Assembly (NCBI GenBank): GCA_964568395.1
Contig: CAZMPN010000001.1
Coordinates: 124,001 to 188,000, forward strand
Origin: UBA6016 sp964568395
GTDB lineage: Bacteria > Campylobacterota > Campylobacteria > Campylobacterales > UBA6016
Length of the DNA stretch: 64,000 bases
Reading direction: 5' to 3'
Shown here: piece by piece, positions 49,971 through 59,126 of the stretch
Layout: every line of letters starts with the position of its first letter
Position numbering within the stretch: position 1 is the first letter of the stretch
The notes under the pieces: generated by a model
Databases searched by the model: none
Seen by the model: only the letters and a program-made list of their open reading frames with translations
Told to the model about the DNA's origin: nothing
Made by a program: the position numbers and the translations under genes

Positions 49971-50496
49971 GCTCTCGATGGTGTTTTACAAGGGCGAAGG
50001 CAGCGTGGCGGACAAGATGATACGGTTTTGGACTAAAAGCCCGCTCTCCCACTCTGAGATCGAGACTCTGGACGGATATTACTGCTCCAACGACCCAAAA
50101 ACGAGAGTGCTTAGGCTTGAAAAGCTCAGTATCGAAAACGGGGATTGGGAGATATGTCTTGTGGTTTTGCCAATCGAGATAGCGAGAAGTCTGCGTTCGT
50201 ACCAGCTTGGAAAGTGCGGCACGAAGTATGATTGGGAGGGGATACTCTTTTCCCAGTTTTTTAAATTAGGGATTAGCGCAAAAAAGAGATGGTTTTGTTC
50301 AAAAAGCAATCTTGACGATATGCAGACGGCTATAAAAATGATGAGGGCCCAAAATAGGGACGGCAGGTATGATAGGTTTTTGGCGGCGTATGAGCCTTTT
50401 ATGCGACACGCTCCGCAAAACGTGTCGCCGGCAAAACTGCATCTGCTGGCGCGCGAATGCGAAAAACGACTAAGAGGCTATAATCTCCTCGATTAG
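49957..50496 (+). CDS. permuted NlpC/P60-like (YiiX-type) cysteine hydrolase
   Basis: 179 residues with the circularly permuted papain-fold pattern: His32 in SPLSHSEI, KYDWEGIL in the middle, and Cys114 in RWFCSK. Relatives have WFCSE, so Lys replaces the usual Glu. No signal peptide. Relatives include enzymes acting on peptidoglycan or lipids, but the substrate is unknown. Coupled by a 14-base overlap to the LpxH-like gene, which hints at a lipid or envelope role. The last 27 bases overlap recJ on the other strand. Confidence 0.72.
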   Translation: MRLVKLSMVFYKGEGSVADKMIRFWTKSPLSHSEIETLDGYYCSNDPKTRVLRLEKLSIENGDWEICLVVLPIEIARSLRSYQLGKCGTKYDWEGILFSQFFKLGISAKKRWFCSKSNLDDMQTAIKMMRAQNRDGRYDRFLAAYEPFMRHAPQNVSPAKLHLLARECEKRLRGYNLLD

Positions 50497-52044
50497 AAGC
50501 TCCAAAGAGCCGCCCAGATAGTCGTTTTTATAGACGGAGAATCTGAAGTTTATATCCTCTCCCTCTTTTGGAAAAGAGTTTGCCCGAAAACATACGGCTC
50601 TTAGTTTTTTGCTGCCGCCTTCTATCGTAAGCTTAAACCCTTTGTCTTGTCCTATGGTTTTCATCTGCACTACTTTTTTGGCGGTTCCCATAAAAATCGG
50701 CTTTTCATTCGCTTCGCCGTACGGTTCGAACTCGTCCAATATCCTGGTCAGCTCTTCGTCTATTTCGCAAAAATCTATCTCGCCTAGACAGTATTTCGGA
50801 CATCCCGATTTATCGGATGCGCTCTCCAGACAGCATTCGTTTATCGCCTTTTTGAACATCTCCAGATTGTCCGCGCTTAACGATACGCCGGCGGCCATTT
50901 TGTGCCCCCCGAAATTTAGCAGCAAATGGGAGTTTTTTGAGATTAGCTCGAATATGTTTATATCCATGGCGCTTCTGGCGCTTCCTTTGGCGTGCCCGTT
51001 TTCGATACTAAAGACTATAGCCGGTTTTTTTAGCGCTTGCGCCAGCCTTGAAGCTACGATACCGACTACTCCTTCATGCCAACCCTCTTTGGCTACGACT
51101 ATGACTTTTGCGTCCCTATCCGCCATCCCCATCGCCTCGTTCGTTACCGATAGCTCTATCTTTTTTCGCTCCTCGTTTAGCGCATCGAGCTTATCGAAAA
51201 GAGCAGCGGCCTCTTCTACCGTTTTTGCCCGTAAAAAAGAGAACGCCTCTTTAGCTAGCACGAGCCTTCCCGCGCTGTTTAGTCTAGGGCTTATCTTATA
51301 GGCTATGTCGGTAGAGCTAAACTCCTCTTTTGCCAGCCTCGTTTTGATGGCCCTGATGGCCGGACGCTTGGAATTTCTTATCGCTTCTATCCCGGCTTTG
51401 ACAAGCGTCCTGTTGATATCTTTTAACGGCATCACGTCGGCTATCGTGGCTATAGCCACCAAATCCAGATACTCTTTTAGGTTTTCGTCGCACCCTAGTT
51501 CCAGCTTCAAGGCCGCCATAAAATACCAGACTACGGCCGCCGCGCATATATCCCCAAAAACAAAGCCTTCGCCTAGCTTTGGATGCACTATGGCCAACGC
51601 CTCAGGTAGGGTCTCGCCTATGGTGTGATGGTCTATTATGATTAGCTCTATCCCTCTTTTTTTGCACTCTTTAGCGGCCTCAAATGCGGCTATTCCGTTG
51701 TCTACCGTAATTACCAGGTTTGAGTTTACGCGCTCCAGTATCTGCGGCCCAAGACCGTATCCGTCGCTAAACCTGCAAGGGATTATCGTCTCGACGTCGG
51801 CGCCGTTTTTTTGCAAAAACTCTTCGAGTATTGCGGCGCTCGTTACGCCGTCTACGTCGTAGTCTCCGACTATCGTTATCTTTTCATTGTTCTCTATGGC
51901 CGACTTAACCCTCTTTGCCGCTTCTTGAGAGTTTGGCATCGTGTGGGGGTGGGGTAGTTTTGAGAGGCTGGTGACTACGTCGTCTTTGAATCTGGACTCT
52001 AAAATCTCTATTAGATCTTTTTTTGTAAGGGCTTTATTTTGCAT
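50470..52044 (-). CDS. recJ: single-stranded-DNA-specific exonuclease RecJ
   Basis: 5'-3' single-strand exonuclease of recombination and mismatch repair. DHH motifs: VGDYDVDGVTSAAIL near residue 57, IIDHHTIG, then the DHHA1 domain with FGGHKMAAGVSL. 524 residues, normal for small RecJ. It converges on the NlpC-like gene (27-base overlap) and its start overlaps the DUF1566-like gene end by 11 bases. Confidence 0.95.
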   Translation of the reverse strand: MQNKALTKKDLIEILESRFKDDVVTSLSKLPHPHTMPNSQEAAKRVKSAIENNEKITIVGDYDVDGVTSAAILEEFLQKNGADVETIIPCRFSDGYGLGPQILERVNSNLVITVDNGIAAFEAAKECKKRGIELIIIDHHTIGETLPEALAIVHPKLGEGFVFGDICAAAVVWYFMAALKLELGCDENLKEYLDLVAIATIADVMPLKDINRTLVKAGIEAIRNSKRPAIRAIKTRLAKEEFSSTDIAYKISPRLNSAGRLVLAKEAFSFLRAKTVEEAAALFDKLDALNEERKKIELSVTNEAMGMADRDAKVIVVAKEGWHEGVVGIVASRLAQALKKPAIVFSIENGHAKGSARSAMDINIFELISKNSHLLLNFGGHKMAAGVSLSADNLEMFKKAINECCLESASDKSGCPKYCLGEIDFCEIDEELTRILDEFEPYGEANEKPIFMGTAKKVVQMKTIGQDKGFKLTIEGGSKKLRAVCFRANSFPKEGEDINFRFSVYKNDYLGGSLELLIEEIIAS

Positions 52045-52720
52045 CTTTTACACATCTAACAAAGCTTTTGTTATCCTTTGCGCTACTTGCCACACTGGCC
52101 CTAAGAAAGCCCACCACGATGGCGGTATTGGAGAAGTCGTCGTTGGCGTCGACGCTCCAGTAGTATTTTGGCTGAGTAAAACCAAATTTGGCGTTATATT
52201 CCGCTTCGTTCAAAACTTTCATCATGGCGATAGAAAAAAGCTCTCTAGCCGTCGGCAGCCTCATCCCTTTGTTTTCGCAAAAACTCTTCGCCTCTTTGAA
52301 ATCCATTCTGGACTGTTCGCTTTTGCCCCATTCGAGCCCACTCTTTTGTGCGCCGTTTTTTTGTTTGAAGCAGGCGAGATAGAGGTTTTCGTTTTCGCCA
52401 AGCAGGTTTACGTCCCTGTTTTCAAAAGAGTGGTAGTAGATTTCACCGTCGCTTTTAGGGTGTCTCGTGGAGCTGGCATAAAGGGATTTCTCGCTTTTTT
52501 CCCTGAGTTCGGCCGGGGCGTCGAATAGCTCCTCTATATTAGGCACCCTCCACCCCTCGCCTAACTGCGAACACTCTTTTTCTCTTTGTTTTGCTGAGGC
52601 TATCGTTTTTTGCGGCATCGGCACAAAATATACGCCCCTATCGTTCTCGGCGCTTACGCCGTCCCCTGCCAGCAAAGACCCCGCTAGAAGCAGCAGAAAA
52701 AGGTTAGTTTTTAGCCGCAT
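52034..52720 (-). CDS. secreted DUF1566 (Lcl-type) domain protein
   Basis: 228 residues started at ATG 52720, where a signal peptide begins (about 1-22, ending SAE after LLAGDGV); the longer frame extends 40 residues into pyrG and is rejected. Two repeats of the Lcl/DUF1566 pattern are visible: GWRVPNIEELF and MRLPTARELFSI, with a cysteine in each repeat (Cys-Ser-Gln, Cys-Glu-Asn) and a C-terminal FVRCVK. Such domains occur in C-lectin-like surface proteins. Function unknown. It overlaps pyrG by 17 bases and recJ by 11. Confidence 0.75.
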   Translation of the reverse strand: MRLKTNLFLLLLAGSLLAGDGVSAENDRGVYFVPMPQKTIASAKQREKECSQLGEGWRVPNIEELFDAPAELREKSEKSLYASSTRHPKSDGEIYYHSFENRDVNLLGENENLYLACFKQKNGAQKSGLEWGKSEQSRMDFKEAKSFCENKGMRLPTARELFSIAMMKVLNEAEYNAKFGFTQPKYYWSVDANDDFSNTAIVVGFLRASVASSAKDNKSFVRCVKDAK

Positions 52721-54341
52721 CGCTCTGCTTTTTTGCTTCTTTGGCAAAAGCGAGGATGATTTTGTTTGGATTTTGAAGGCGGCTTGTAAATTCTGGATGG
52801 AACTGTACCGCGACAAACCAAGGGTGGTCGCGTAGCTCAACCGCCTCTATTAGCCCCTTGGATTCGCCGCATACTATTAGCCCCGCTTCTTCTAGGGCTT
52901 TTCTGTATTTTCCGTTTGCTTCGTATCTGTGTCTATGTCTTTCGACTATTCTCTTTTCGCCGTCATACGCTTTTTGCAGTTTTGAGCCGTCAAGCGTATC
53001 GCACTCGTATTCGCCGAGCCTCATCGTGCCGCCCATAGGAGTTTGATGGGTTCTTATCTGCTTGTTGCCGCCCTGGTCCAAAAATGAGTCTATCAGATAT
53101 ATCAGCGGCTCTTTCGTTTCGGTGTCGAACTCTACCGAGTTAGCCTCTTTGATTCCGAGCACGTTTCTGGCAAATTCGATAACGCTGAGCTGCATGCCAA
53201 GACATATGCCAAGGAAAGGTATTTTGTTCTCTCTGGCGTATTTGATTGCCGCGATTTTGCCCTCTACGCCTCTCGAGCCGAATCCGCCAGGGATCAATAT
53301 GCCGTCGCACCCTTTTAGTTCGCTTGTATCGCCGCTCTCTAGAGCCTCTGCGTCTACCCATTTGAGTTTTATCTTCGTATCCAGCCATGCGCCGCAGTGT
53401 ACGAACGTCTCCGTCAATGATTTGTACGACTCTTTCAGGTCGAGATATTTGCCTACGAAAGCTACGCTTATTTCGTGTTTTGGCTCGACTATTCTTTTGG
53501 TCAGCTTCTTCCACTCTTTCATATCCGGCTCTAGCTCGCCAAGGTCAAGGTGTTTCGAAATAGCTTTTAGCACGCCCTCTTTTAGGAAGTTTAGAGGCAC
53601 TTGGTAGATAGACTGGGAGTCCATCACCTCGATTACGGAGTCTTGTTCTACGTCGCAGAACATCGCTATCTTCTTCTTGAGCTCTTTTGGAAGCGGTTGC
53701 TCAGTCCTGCACATGAGCATTTGAGGGTTGATGCCTATTCTTCTTAGTTCTTGTACCGAGTGCTGAGTAGGTTTTGTTTTGAGCTCTCCGGCCGCCTTTA
53801 CGTATATGATAGGGGTCACGTGTATGTTCATCACGTCGTTTTTAAGCTCGTGTTTTAGCTGTCTGACGGCCTCCATGAACGGCTGCCCTTCGATATCGCC
53901 TATCGTGCCGCCGACTTCAACTATTAAAACGTCTTTGTTTTTTGCTACTGCTTTTATTCTTTTTTTGATCTCGTCGACGATGTGCGGTACTACTTGGATC
54001 GTTTTGCCTAGATATTCGCCTTTTCTTTCGCGTTCAATTACCGTTTTGTAGATTTGACCGGCAGTAAAGTTGTTTTTCTTGGAGATGCTCTCGTCCAAAA
54101 ATCTCTCATAGTGGCCGATATCAAGGTCGGTCTCGCCGCCGTCATACGTTACGAATACCTCGCCGTGTTCAAGCGGACTCATCGTGCCAGGATCCACGTT
54201 TAGATACGGATCCATTTTGAGGATTGTTACGTTCAGCCCGCATTGCTTTAGGAGCGTACCCACGCTTGCGGAAGTGATTCCCTTGCCCAGAGAGGACAAA
54301 ACGCCGCCGGTTACGAATATAAATTTGGTATTCTTAGTCAT
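52704..54341 (-). CDS. pyrG: CTP synthase
   Basis: Converts UTP to CTP with glutamine-derived ammonia. The N-terminal synthetase domain starts FIFVTGGVLSSLGKGITSAS; the C-terminal class I glutaminase has the catalytic Cys in FLGICLGMQL and the His/Glu pair in VQFHPEFTS. 545 residues. It is the first gene of a pyrG-DUF1566-recJ run and is divergent from rpsU. Confidence 0.98.
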   Translation of the reverse strand: MTKNTKFIFVTGGVLSSLGKGITSASVGTLLKQCGLNVTILKMDPYLNVDPGTMSPLEHGEVFVTYDGGETDLDIGHYERFLDESISKKNNFTAGQIYKTVIERERKGEYLGKTIQVVPHIVDEIKKRIKAVAKNKDVLIVEVGGTIGDIEGQPFMEAVRQLKHELKNDVMNIHVTPIIYVKAAGELKTKPTQHSVQELRRIGINPQMLMCRTEQPLPKELKKKIAMFCDVEQDSVIEVMDSQSIYQVPLNFLKEGVLKAISKHLDLGELEPDMKEWKKLTKRIVEPKHEISVAFVGKYLDLKESYKSLTETFVHCGAWLDTKIKLKWVDAEALESGDTSELKGCDGILIPGGFGSRGVEGKIAAIKYARENKIPFLGICLGMQLSVIEFARNVLGIKEANSVEFDTETKEPLIYLIDSFLDQGGNKQIRTHQTPMGGTMRLGEYECDTLDGSKLQKAYDGEKRIVERHRHRYEANGKYRKALEEAGLIVCGESKGLIEAVELRDHPWFVAVQFHPEFTSRLQNPNKIILAFAKEAKKQSDAAKN

Positions 54342-54387
54342 TAGTCAAAAGTCCAGTAGTTTTAGCTGGAATTTTACAAAATATTGC

Positions 54388-54393
54388 TAAAAT
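54388..54393 (+). promoter_or_regulatory. extended -10 of rpsU
   Basis: TGCTAAAAT is an extended -10, 70 bases upstream of the rpsU ATG at 54463. The divergent pyrG start lies 47 bases on the other side. Confidence 0.5.
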
Positions 54394-54462
54394 ACTCGCT
54401 TTGTTGTCAGCAAGTTTATCCCGAAGCTTGCAAATATGGCCAGAGAGGATGGTGATTTTTTT

Positions 54463-54675
54463 ATGCCGGGAACAGTACTAAGAGAAAATGAAGGCTTCGA
54501 CGAAGCGTACAGAAAATTCAAAAAACAGTGCGATAGAAACCTAATCGTTACTGAATCAAAAGCTAGAAGATTTTTTGAAACTAATGTTGAGAAAAAGAAA
54601 AAAGAGAAAATAGCTGCGAGAAAAAAGATTCTAAAAAAACTCTATATGATGAGAAGATACGAATCAAGACTGTAA
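54463..54675 (+). CDS. rpsU: 30S ribosomal protein S21
   Basis: 70 residues, started at the conserved MPG; the sequence FDEAYRKFKKQCDRNLIVTE and the basic tail ARKKILKKLYMMRRYESRL match Campylobacterota S21. An in-frame ATG nine codons upstream would add residues absent from the family. GAGGA lies 13 bases before the chosen start, which is longer than usual. It has its own promoter and terminator. Confidence 0.95.
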   Translation: MPGTVLRENEGFDEAYRKFKKQCDRNLIVTESKARRFFETNVEKKKKEKIAARKKILKKLYMMRRYESRL

Positions 54676-54680
54676 TAAAG

Positions 54681-54700
54681 AGCCCCCTTGCGGGGCTTTC
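54681..54700. terminator. terminator between rpsU and the cytochrome b561 gene
   Basis: AGCCCC (54681-54686) and GGGGCT (54692-54697) with a five-base loop CTTGC, then TTTCTCCT. Converging genes on both sides; A-rich sequence before the hairpin lets it act on the minus strand too. Confidence 0.8.
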
Positions 54701-54702
54701 TC

Positions 54703-55314
54703 CTACTTTCCTCCGTTAAACATCTCGGATACGATTCCCTTATCGCTTGAGAGCTCCGCTTTTATAACCCCGGCTATATGCGCCACTATGAAAAATAGGA
54801 AAAACCAAAACGCCAGTTCGTGAAGCTCCTTTATCGGTTCGAGTATATCTTTCGAAAGTCCCAGTTTCTCCCTGAAATACATAACAAGACCGCTTACCGC
54901 CATATATATGGACGCGACGTAAAAGAGCGCGTGCGCGTATTTTGCCATTACAAACTCTTTTGCGCCTTTATCGCTGTTTCCTTTTAGCTCCTTTGCTTTG
55001 CAGGTCGGAAGCTTGTCGGTTTTTGTCATAAAGCCGTATATTCTGTACGCCAAAAGCGCCGCAAACAAAAATCCTAGATAGTAGTGCCACTGCCACATAT
55101 TGTCTCTGAATATTTTGGCTATCTCTTTTGCTTTATCGTCGGCCACCATAAGACCGATTTCCGATAGCTTGGACTGGATAATCGCCGCATTATCCTTGTA
55201 ATTCAAAACCGTTTTTCTAAGTAGGTAAGTAAGCATAAGCCCAAATACCGTAATCGCGCTAAGCCAGTGCCAAACCCTCAGGTTTGCGCTTCGTTTGTCC
55301 GAAAAGTAACCCAT
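54703..55314 (-). CDS. cytochrome b561-type di-haem membrane protein
   Basis: 203 residues, four membrane helices. Likely haem ligands are in RVWHWLSA, WQWHYYLGF, KYAHALFY and KELHELAFW / FIVAHIAG. This is the bacterial cytochrome b561 or Ni-Fe hydrogenase b-subunit fold, passing electrons between quinone and a periplasmic partner. No catalytic subunit is adjacent, so the partner is unknown. A loop of about 40 residues between the first two helices is unusually long and charged. Confidence 0.85.
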   Translation of the reverse strand: MGYFSDKRSANLRVWHWLSAITVFGLMLTYLLRKTVLNYKDNAAIIQSKLSEIGLMVADDKAKEIAKIFRDNMWQWHYYLGFLFAALLAYRIYGFMTKTDKLPTCKAKELKGNSDKGAKEFVMAKYAHALFYVASIYMAVSGLVMYFREKLGLSKDILEPIKELHELAFWFFLFFIVAHIAGVIKAELSSDKGIVSEMFNGGK

Positions 55315-55394
55315 TGCCGCTCCTTTTTTGCGTATCTAAGGTAAAATTACATTTTAAGAAATATAGATTAATTTAATGTTAATGGACTAATAAA

Positions 55395-57263
55395 ATGACC
55401 CATAAATATGATTTGATAGTTGTAGGGGCCGGACATGCCGGTATAGAAGCGGCACTGGCAAGCGCCAAGATGGGGCTAAATACGCTTTTGCTTACTATAT
55501 TGGTAGATAGGATCGGGGCTACAAGCTGTAATCCCGCCATAGGCGGTCTGGCAAAAGGACATCTGGTAAAAGAGGTAGACGCGCTAGGCGGCTTTATGGG
55601 CGAAGCGACCGATAGATGCGGAATACAATATAGAATACTAAACGACGCCAAAGGCCCGGCTGTGCGCGGCTCCAGGGCGCAAATAGATATGGACGAGTAC
55701 AACAACTTCGCCAAAACGGTCTGTCTAAATACCGAAAATCTGGAAGTAAAACAGGATTTGGTCGTCGACCTTATTGTAGAAAACGAAGAGGTTAAAGGCG
55801 TAATAACGGAGCTTGGCAATAGATACGGCGCAAAAGCCGTAGTACTTACTACCGGGACTTTTCTAAACGGCCTTATACATATAGGCGAGTTTCAAAAAGA
55901 GGCCGGAAGGTTTGGAGAGTTTGCCGCAAAAGGTTTGTCCGATAGGCTAAGAGAGTTGGGGCTAGAGGTAGGGCGTCTAAAGACCGGGACATGTCCTAGA
56001 ATAGACGCGAAGAGTATAGATTTCTCGCGCCTAGAAATCCAAGGCGGCGACGAAAAGCCGATTCCATTCAGTTTCAAAACCGACAAAAAAAGCTTTGCGC
56101 CAAACCAGCTTCCTTGCTATATAGCGCATACGAACGCTAATACGCACGAGATAATCAGAAGTAACTTCGATAGGGCTCCCCTTTTTTCCGGACAAATTCA
56201 AGGAGTCGGTCCCAGATATTGCCCAAGCGTAGAGGATAAGATATATAGGTTTGCAGATAAAGACAGGCATCATCTCTTTATCGAGCCGCAGACCAAAGAG
56301 GCGGACGAATACTATATCAACGGTATGTCCACAAGCCTTCCTATCGACGTGCAGGTGGATATGATAAGAAGCGTAGAGGGGCTTGAGAACGCCGTTATTA
56401 CGAGGTATGGATATGCGATAGAGTACGACTTCGTGCAGCCGACCGAGCTTCACCATACGCTTGAAACCAAAAAGATAAAAGGACTCTATCTGGCGGGGCA
56501 GATCAACGGCACGACCGGATATGAGGAGGCTGCCGCGCAAGGCCTGATGGCCGGCATAAACGCAGTGCTTAAAATAAAAGGCAAAGAGCCTTTTGTCGTT
56601 GGAAGAGAAGAGGGGTATATAGGCGTTCTTATCGATGACCTGGTAACCAAGGGAACGAATGAACCGTACCGTATGTTTACCTCCCGTGCGGAGTATAGAC
56701 TGCTTCTGAGGGAAGATAACGCCGATATGAGACTTAGCGGATATGGGCACGGATTTGGGCTTGTGTCTGACGATATGTATGCGAAGATGTTGCGCAAAAA
56801 AGAGAGCGTTGCCGCCCTGCTTGCCGAGCTTGAGGAGAAATATTTCACTTCAAGCAAAGAAAATCTGGCGCTGCTAGAGGAGATGGGCGAACAACAAGTC
56901 AGTGATAAGGTATTATATATTAATCTTATAGGAAGAAATAGTTTTGATAAGGAGAAGCTGACAAAACTTCTGCCGGAAACTAGCGGGCTGGATGATGATA
57001 TAAAAGATTTGATACTTACTGAGTGCAAATACTACCACTACATCAAAAAGCAGCAAAAACAGATCGAAAAGATGAAAAATTACATAAATGTAAAGATTCC
57101 TGACGATTTTGTATACGACGGGTTGCCGGGGCTAAGCTTCGAAATAGTCGAAAAACTCAAAAAAGCAAGACCCGCTACGCTCTTTGGCGCAAGCCAGGTC
57201 AGCGGTGTCACGCCCGCCGCTATAGACGTAATCTTGATGTATGTCAAGCTGCTTAAAAAATAG
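55395..57263 (+). CDS. mnmG: tRNA uridine-5-carboxymethylaminomethyl modification enzyme MnmG
   Basis: With MnmE it modifies U34 of tRNAs that read two-codon boxes. The FAD motif VGAGHAGIEAALASAKMG starts at residue 10; CNPAIGGLAKGHLVKE, TTGTFLNGLIHIG, PGYEEAAAQGL-like (TTGYEEAAAQGL) and RMFTSRAEYRLLLREDNAD follow. 622 residues. A TAAAAT lies about 50 bases upstream. Standalone between the b561 gene and petA. Confidence 0.97.
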   Translation: MTHKYDLIVVGAGHAGIEAALASAKMGLNTLLLTILVDRIGATSCNPAIGGLAKGHLVKEVDALGGFMGEATDRCGIQYRILNDAKGPAVRGSRAQIDMDEYNNFAKTVCLNTENLEVKQDLVVDLIVENEEVKGVITELGNRYGAKAVVLTTGTFLNGLIHIGEFQKEAGRFGEFAAKGLSDRLRELGLEVGRLKTGTCPRIDAKSIDFSRLEIQGGDEKPIPFSFKTDKKSFAPNQLPCYIAHTNANTHEIIRSNFDRAPLFSGQIQGVGPRYCPSVEDKIYRFADKDRHHLFIEPQTKEADEYYINGMSTSLPIDVQVDMIRSVEGLENAVITRYGYAIEYDFVQPTELHHTLETKKIKGLYLAGQINGTTGYEEAAAQGLMAGINAVLKIKGKEPFVVGREEGYIGVLIDDLVTKGTNEPYRMFTSRAEYRLLLREDNADMRLSGYGHGFGLVSDDMYAKMLRKKESVAALLAELEEKYFTSSKENLALLEEMGEQQVSDKVLYINLIGRNSFDKEKLTKLLPETSGLDDDIKDLILTECKYYHYIKKQQKQIEKMKNYINVKIPDDFVYDGLPGLSFEIVEKLKKARPATLFGASQVSGVTPAAIDVILMYVKLLKK

Positions 57264-57307
57264 AATAAATTTAGATTGAATTTTTTTATAAATTTATAAT
57301 TTTGAGA

Positions 57308-57313
57308 TATAAT
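57308..57313 (+). promoter_or_regulatory. -10 element of the petABC operon
   Basis: TATAAT 66 bases before the petA ATG, with a second TATAAT at 57295-57300. The leader that follows contains the inverted repeat described separately. Confidence 0.5.
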
Positions 57314-57326
57314 TTAACGCTTTACA

Positions 57327-57347
57327 ATTTGACATATATAGTCAAAT
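57327..57347 (+). promoter_or_regulatory. perfect 7-base inverted repeat in the petA leader
   Basis: ATTTGAC (57327-57333) and GTCAAAT (57341-57347) are separated by ATATATA. The site falls just after the predicted start site, where a repressor would block transcription; it also contains TTGACA, which could be a -35 for a further promoter. Confidence 0.5.
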
Positions 57348-57379
57348 AGGCTATTTTTCTTTATTTCAAGGAGCAACTT

Positions 57380-57892
57380 ATGGCTGTTGATGAGTCAAAG
57401 AGGGATTTTATCCTCACCGCTCTAGGTAGCTTTGCCGGTATAGGCGGCGCTGCAGCGGTATACAGCATGGTAAAAACATGGGATCCGCTTCCTAGCGTTG
57501 TCGCCGCTGGTGTGACGAAGGTCGATGTATCTTCTATGCAGGCAGGCGAGATCAGAACGGTAGAGTTTAGAGGCAAACCGGTTTATATACTTAAAAAAAC
57601 GCCTGATATGGCAGCTTGTAAAAACAATTCCAGCGTAAAAGTAGGTAGCGACCAGTATACGGTTGTAATCGCCATCTGTACGCATCTTGGATGTATACCG
57701 GCGTACGAAGCCGAAAAAAAACAGTTCAAATGCGCTTGTCACGGCGGCGAGTTTGACGTTAACGGCGTAAACACTTTCGGGCCTCCTCCAAAACCTTTGG
57801 CCGTTCCTCCTTATAAAGTAGTTGGCAACACTATTATGCTTGGCGAAGAGGGCGACGAATACAAAAAACTAGCTCCTGAGCTAAAAGCTTAA
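57380..57892 (+). CDS. petA: ubiquinol/menaquinol-cytochrome c reductase Rieske iron-sulfur subunit
   Basis: 170 residues with one N-terminal membrane helix behind a basic start (twin-arginine like SKRDF). The 2Fe-2S site has C100-T-H102-L-G-C105 and C118-A-C120-H121, where Cys100, His102, Cys120 and His121 are ligands and Cys105/Cys118 form the disulfide. It is the first gene of petABC, with AAGGAG before the ATG. Codon use suggests good expression. Confidence 0.96.
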   Translation: MAVDESKRDFILTALGSFAGIGGAAAVYSMVKTWDPLPSVVAAGVTKVDVSSMQAGEIRTVEFRGKPVYILKKTPDMAACKNNSSVKVGSDQYTVVIAICTHLGCIPAYEAEKKQFKCACHGGEFDVNGVNTFGPPPKPLAVPPYKVVGNTIMLGEEGDEYKKLAPELKA

Positions 57893-57908
57893 AAGAGAGG
57901 GAGATTAG

Positions 57909-59123
57909 ATGGCTATTGATAAAAATAAAAGCTGGATAGACGCTAGACTTAACACCAGCGCTCTAACCAAAGTCATGATGACTGAATATTGGATTCCAAA
58001 AAACATCAACTTCCTATGGAGCTTCGGTGTCGTACTTGCGACGCTATTCACGCTTCTGGTTGTTTCCGGTATGTTCCTTCTGATGTACTACAAGCCGGAT
58101 ACGGCGCTGGCTTTTGATAGCGTTAACAGGACTATTATGCAAGAGGTCGCCTACGGATGGCTCTTTAGACATATCCATGCGGTTGCGGCTTCCGTCGTAT
58201 TCCTTGTTATATACATACATATGTTTGTAGCTATATACTACGGTTCTTACAAAAACGGCAGAGAGATGATATGGATAAGCGGTATGCTTCTATTCGTCAC
58301 GTTCTCGGCTGAAGGCTTCTCTGGCTATATGCTTCCTTGGGGTCAAATGAGCTACTGGGCTGCGCAAGTTATTACGAACCTATTCGGCGGTATCCCGTTT
58401 ATAGGTAAAGAGCTTGTTATCTGGATTAGAGGTAACTACGTAGTCGCAGACGCTACCTTGACTCGCTTCTTCGCGCTTCACGTGCTTATACTTCCTCTGA
58501 TTATCATGGGGATTATCGGCCTTCATATGTACTCTCTTAGAATTCCTCACGTTAACAACCAAGAGGGCGAAGAGATAGACTTTGAAAAAGAGGCTGCAAA
58601 ATTCCAGGCAGGCGACAAAAAAGGTTCGAAAGTTATGCCTTTCTGGCCTACATTCCTTGCCGAAGACTTCTTCGTGTTGTCCGGCTTTATGGTGTTCTTC
58701 TTCTATCTGGTGTTCTTCCATTTCAATTTTGCGATGGATCCGATCAACTTTATGCCGGCCGATAGTATGAAAACCCCGCCGCATATTTATCCGGAGTGGT
58801 ACTTCCTATGGTCTTACGAAGTTCTTAGAGGCTTCTTCTTTAGCGCAAACCTTGGTCTTATAGCTTTCGGTATCGCAAACGGTATATTCTTTGCGCTTCC
58901 ATGGCTCGATAGAGATCCAAGCGTAAAACCTGCGCACAAAAGACCTCTGTTTAAAGTTTGGTTCTGGGCGCTTATCGTTGTTATGATAGGACTTACCGTC
59001 TATGGAAAACTTCCTCCTACCGGTATCAACGCATGGATAGGTTTCGTATTCTCTGTCTCCTTCCTGGCGCTTCTTTTGGTGGTTCTGCCGCTAATATCTA
59101 AAATAGAAAGAAAGAGAGGCTAG
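57909..59123 (+). CDS. petB: cytochrome b of the bc1 complex
   Basis: 404 residues, eight or nine membrane helices in one chain. Haem ligands are His90/His104 (13 residues between) and His191/His206 (14 between); the second spacing is the cytochrome b6 type rather than the usual bc1 13. The Qo-site motif PEWY is present in HIYPEWYFLW. A charged loop rich in Glu and Lys (EGEEIDFEKEAAKF) joins the two halves. It oxidises menaquinol and passes electrons to PetA and PetC. Confidence 0.96.
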   Translation: MAIDKNKSWIDARLNTSALTKVMMTEYWIPKNINFLWSFGVVLATLFTLLVVSGMFLLMYYKPDTALAFDSVNRTIMQEVAYGWLFRHIHAVAASVVFLVIYIHMFVAIYYGSYKNGREMIWISGMLLFVTFSAEGFSGYMLPWGQMSYWAAQVITNLFGGIPFIGKELVIWIRGNYVVADATLTRFFALHVLILPLIIMGIIGLHMYSLRIPHVNNQEGEEIDFEKEAAKFQAGDKKGSKVMPFWPTFLAEDFFVLSGFMVFFFYLVFFHFNFAMDPINFMPADSMKTPPHIYPEWYFLWSYEVLRGFFFSANLGLIAFGIANGIFFALPWLDRDPSVKPAHKRPLFKVWFWALIVVMIGLTVYGKLPPTGINAWIGFVFSVSFLALLLVVLPLISKIERKRG

Positions 59124-59126
59124 GAA

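Noticed and set aside
52721..52840. N-terminal extension of the DUF1566 gene into pyrG
   Set aside because: The signal peptide begins at 52720 and the extension is just the pyrG end read in another frame.
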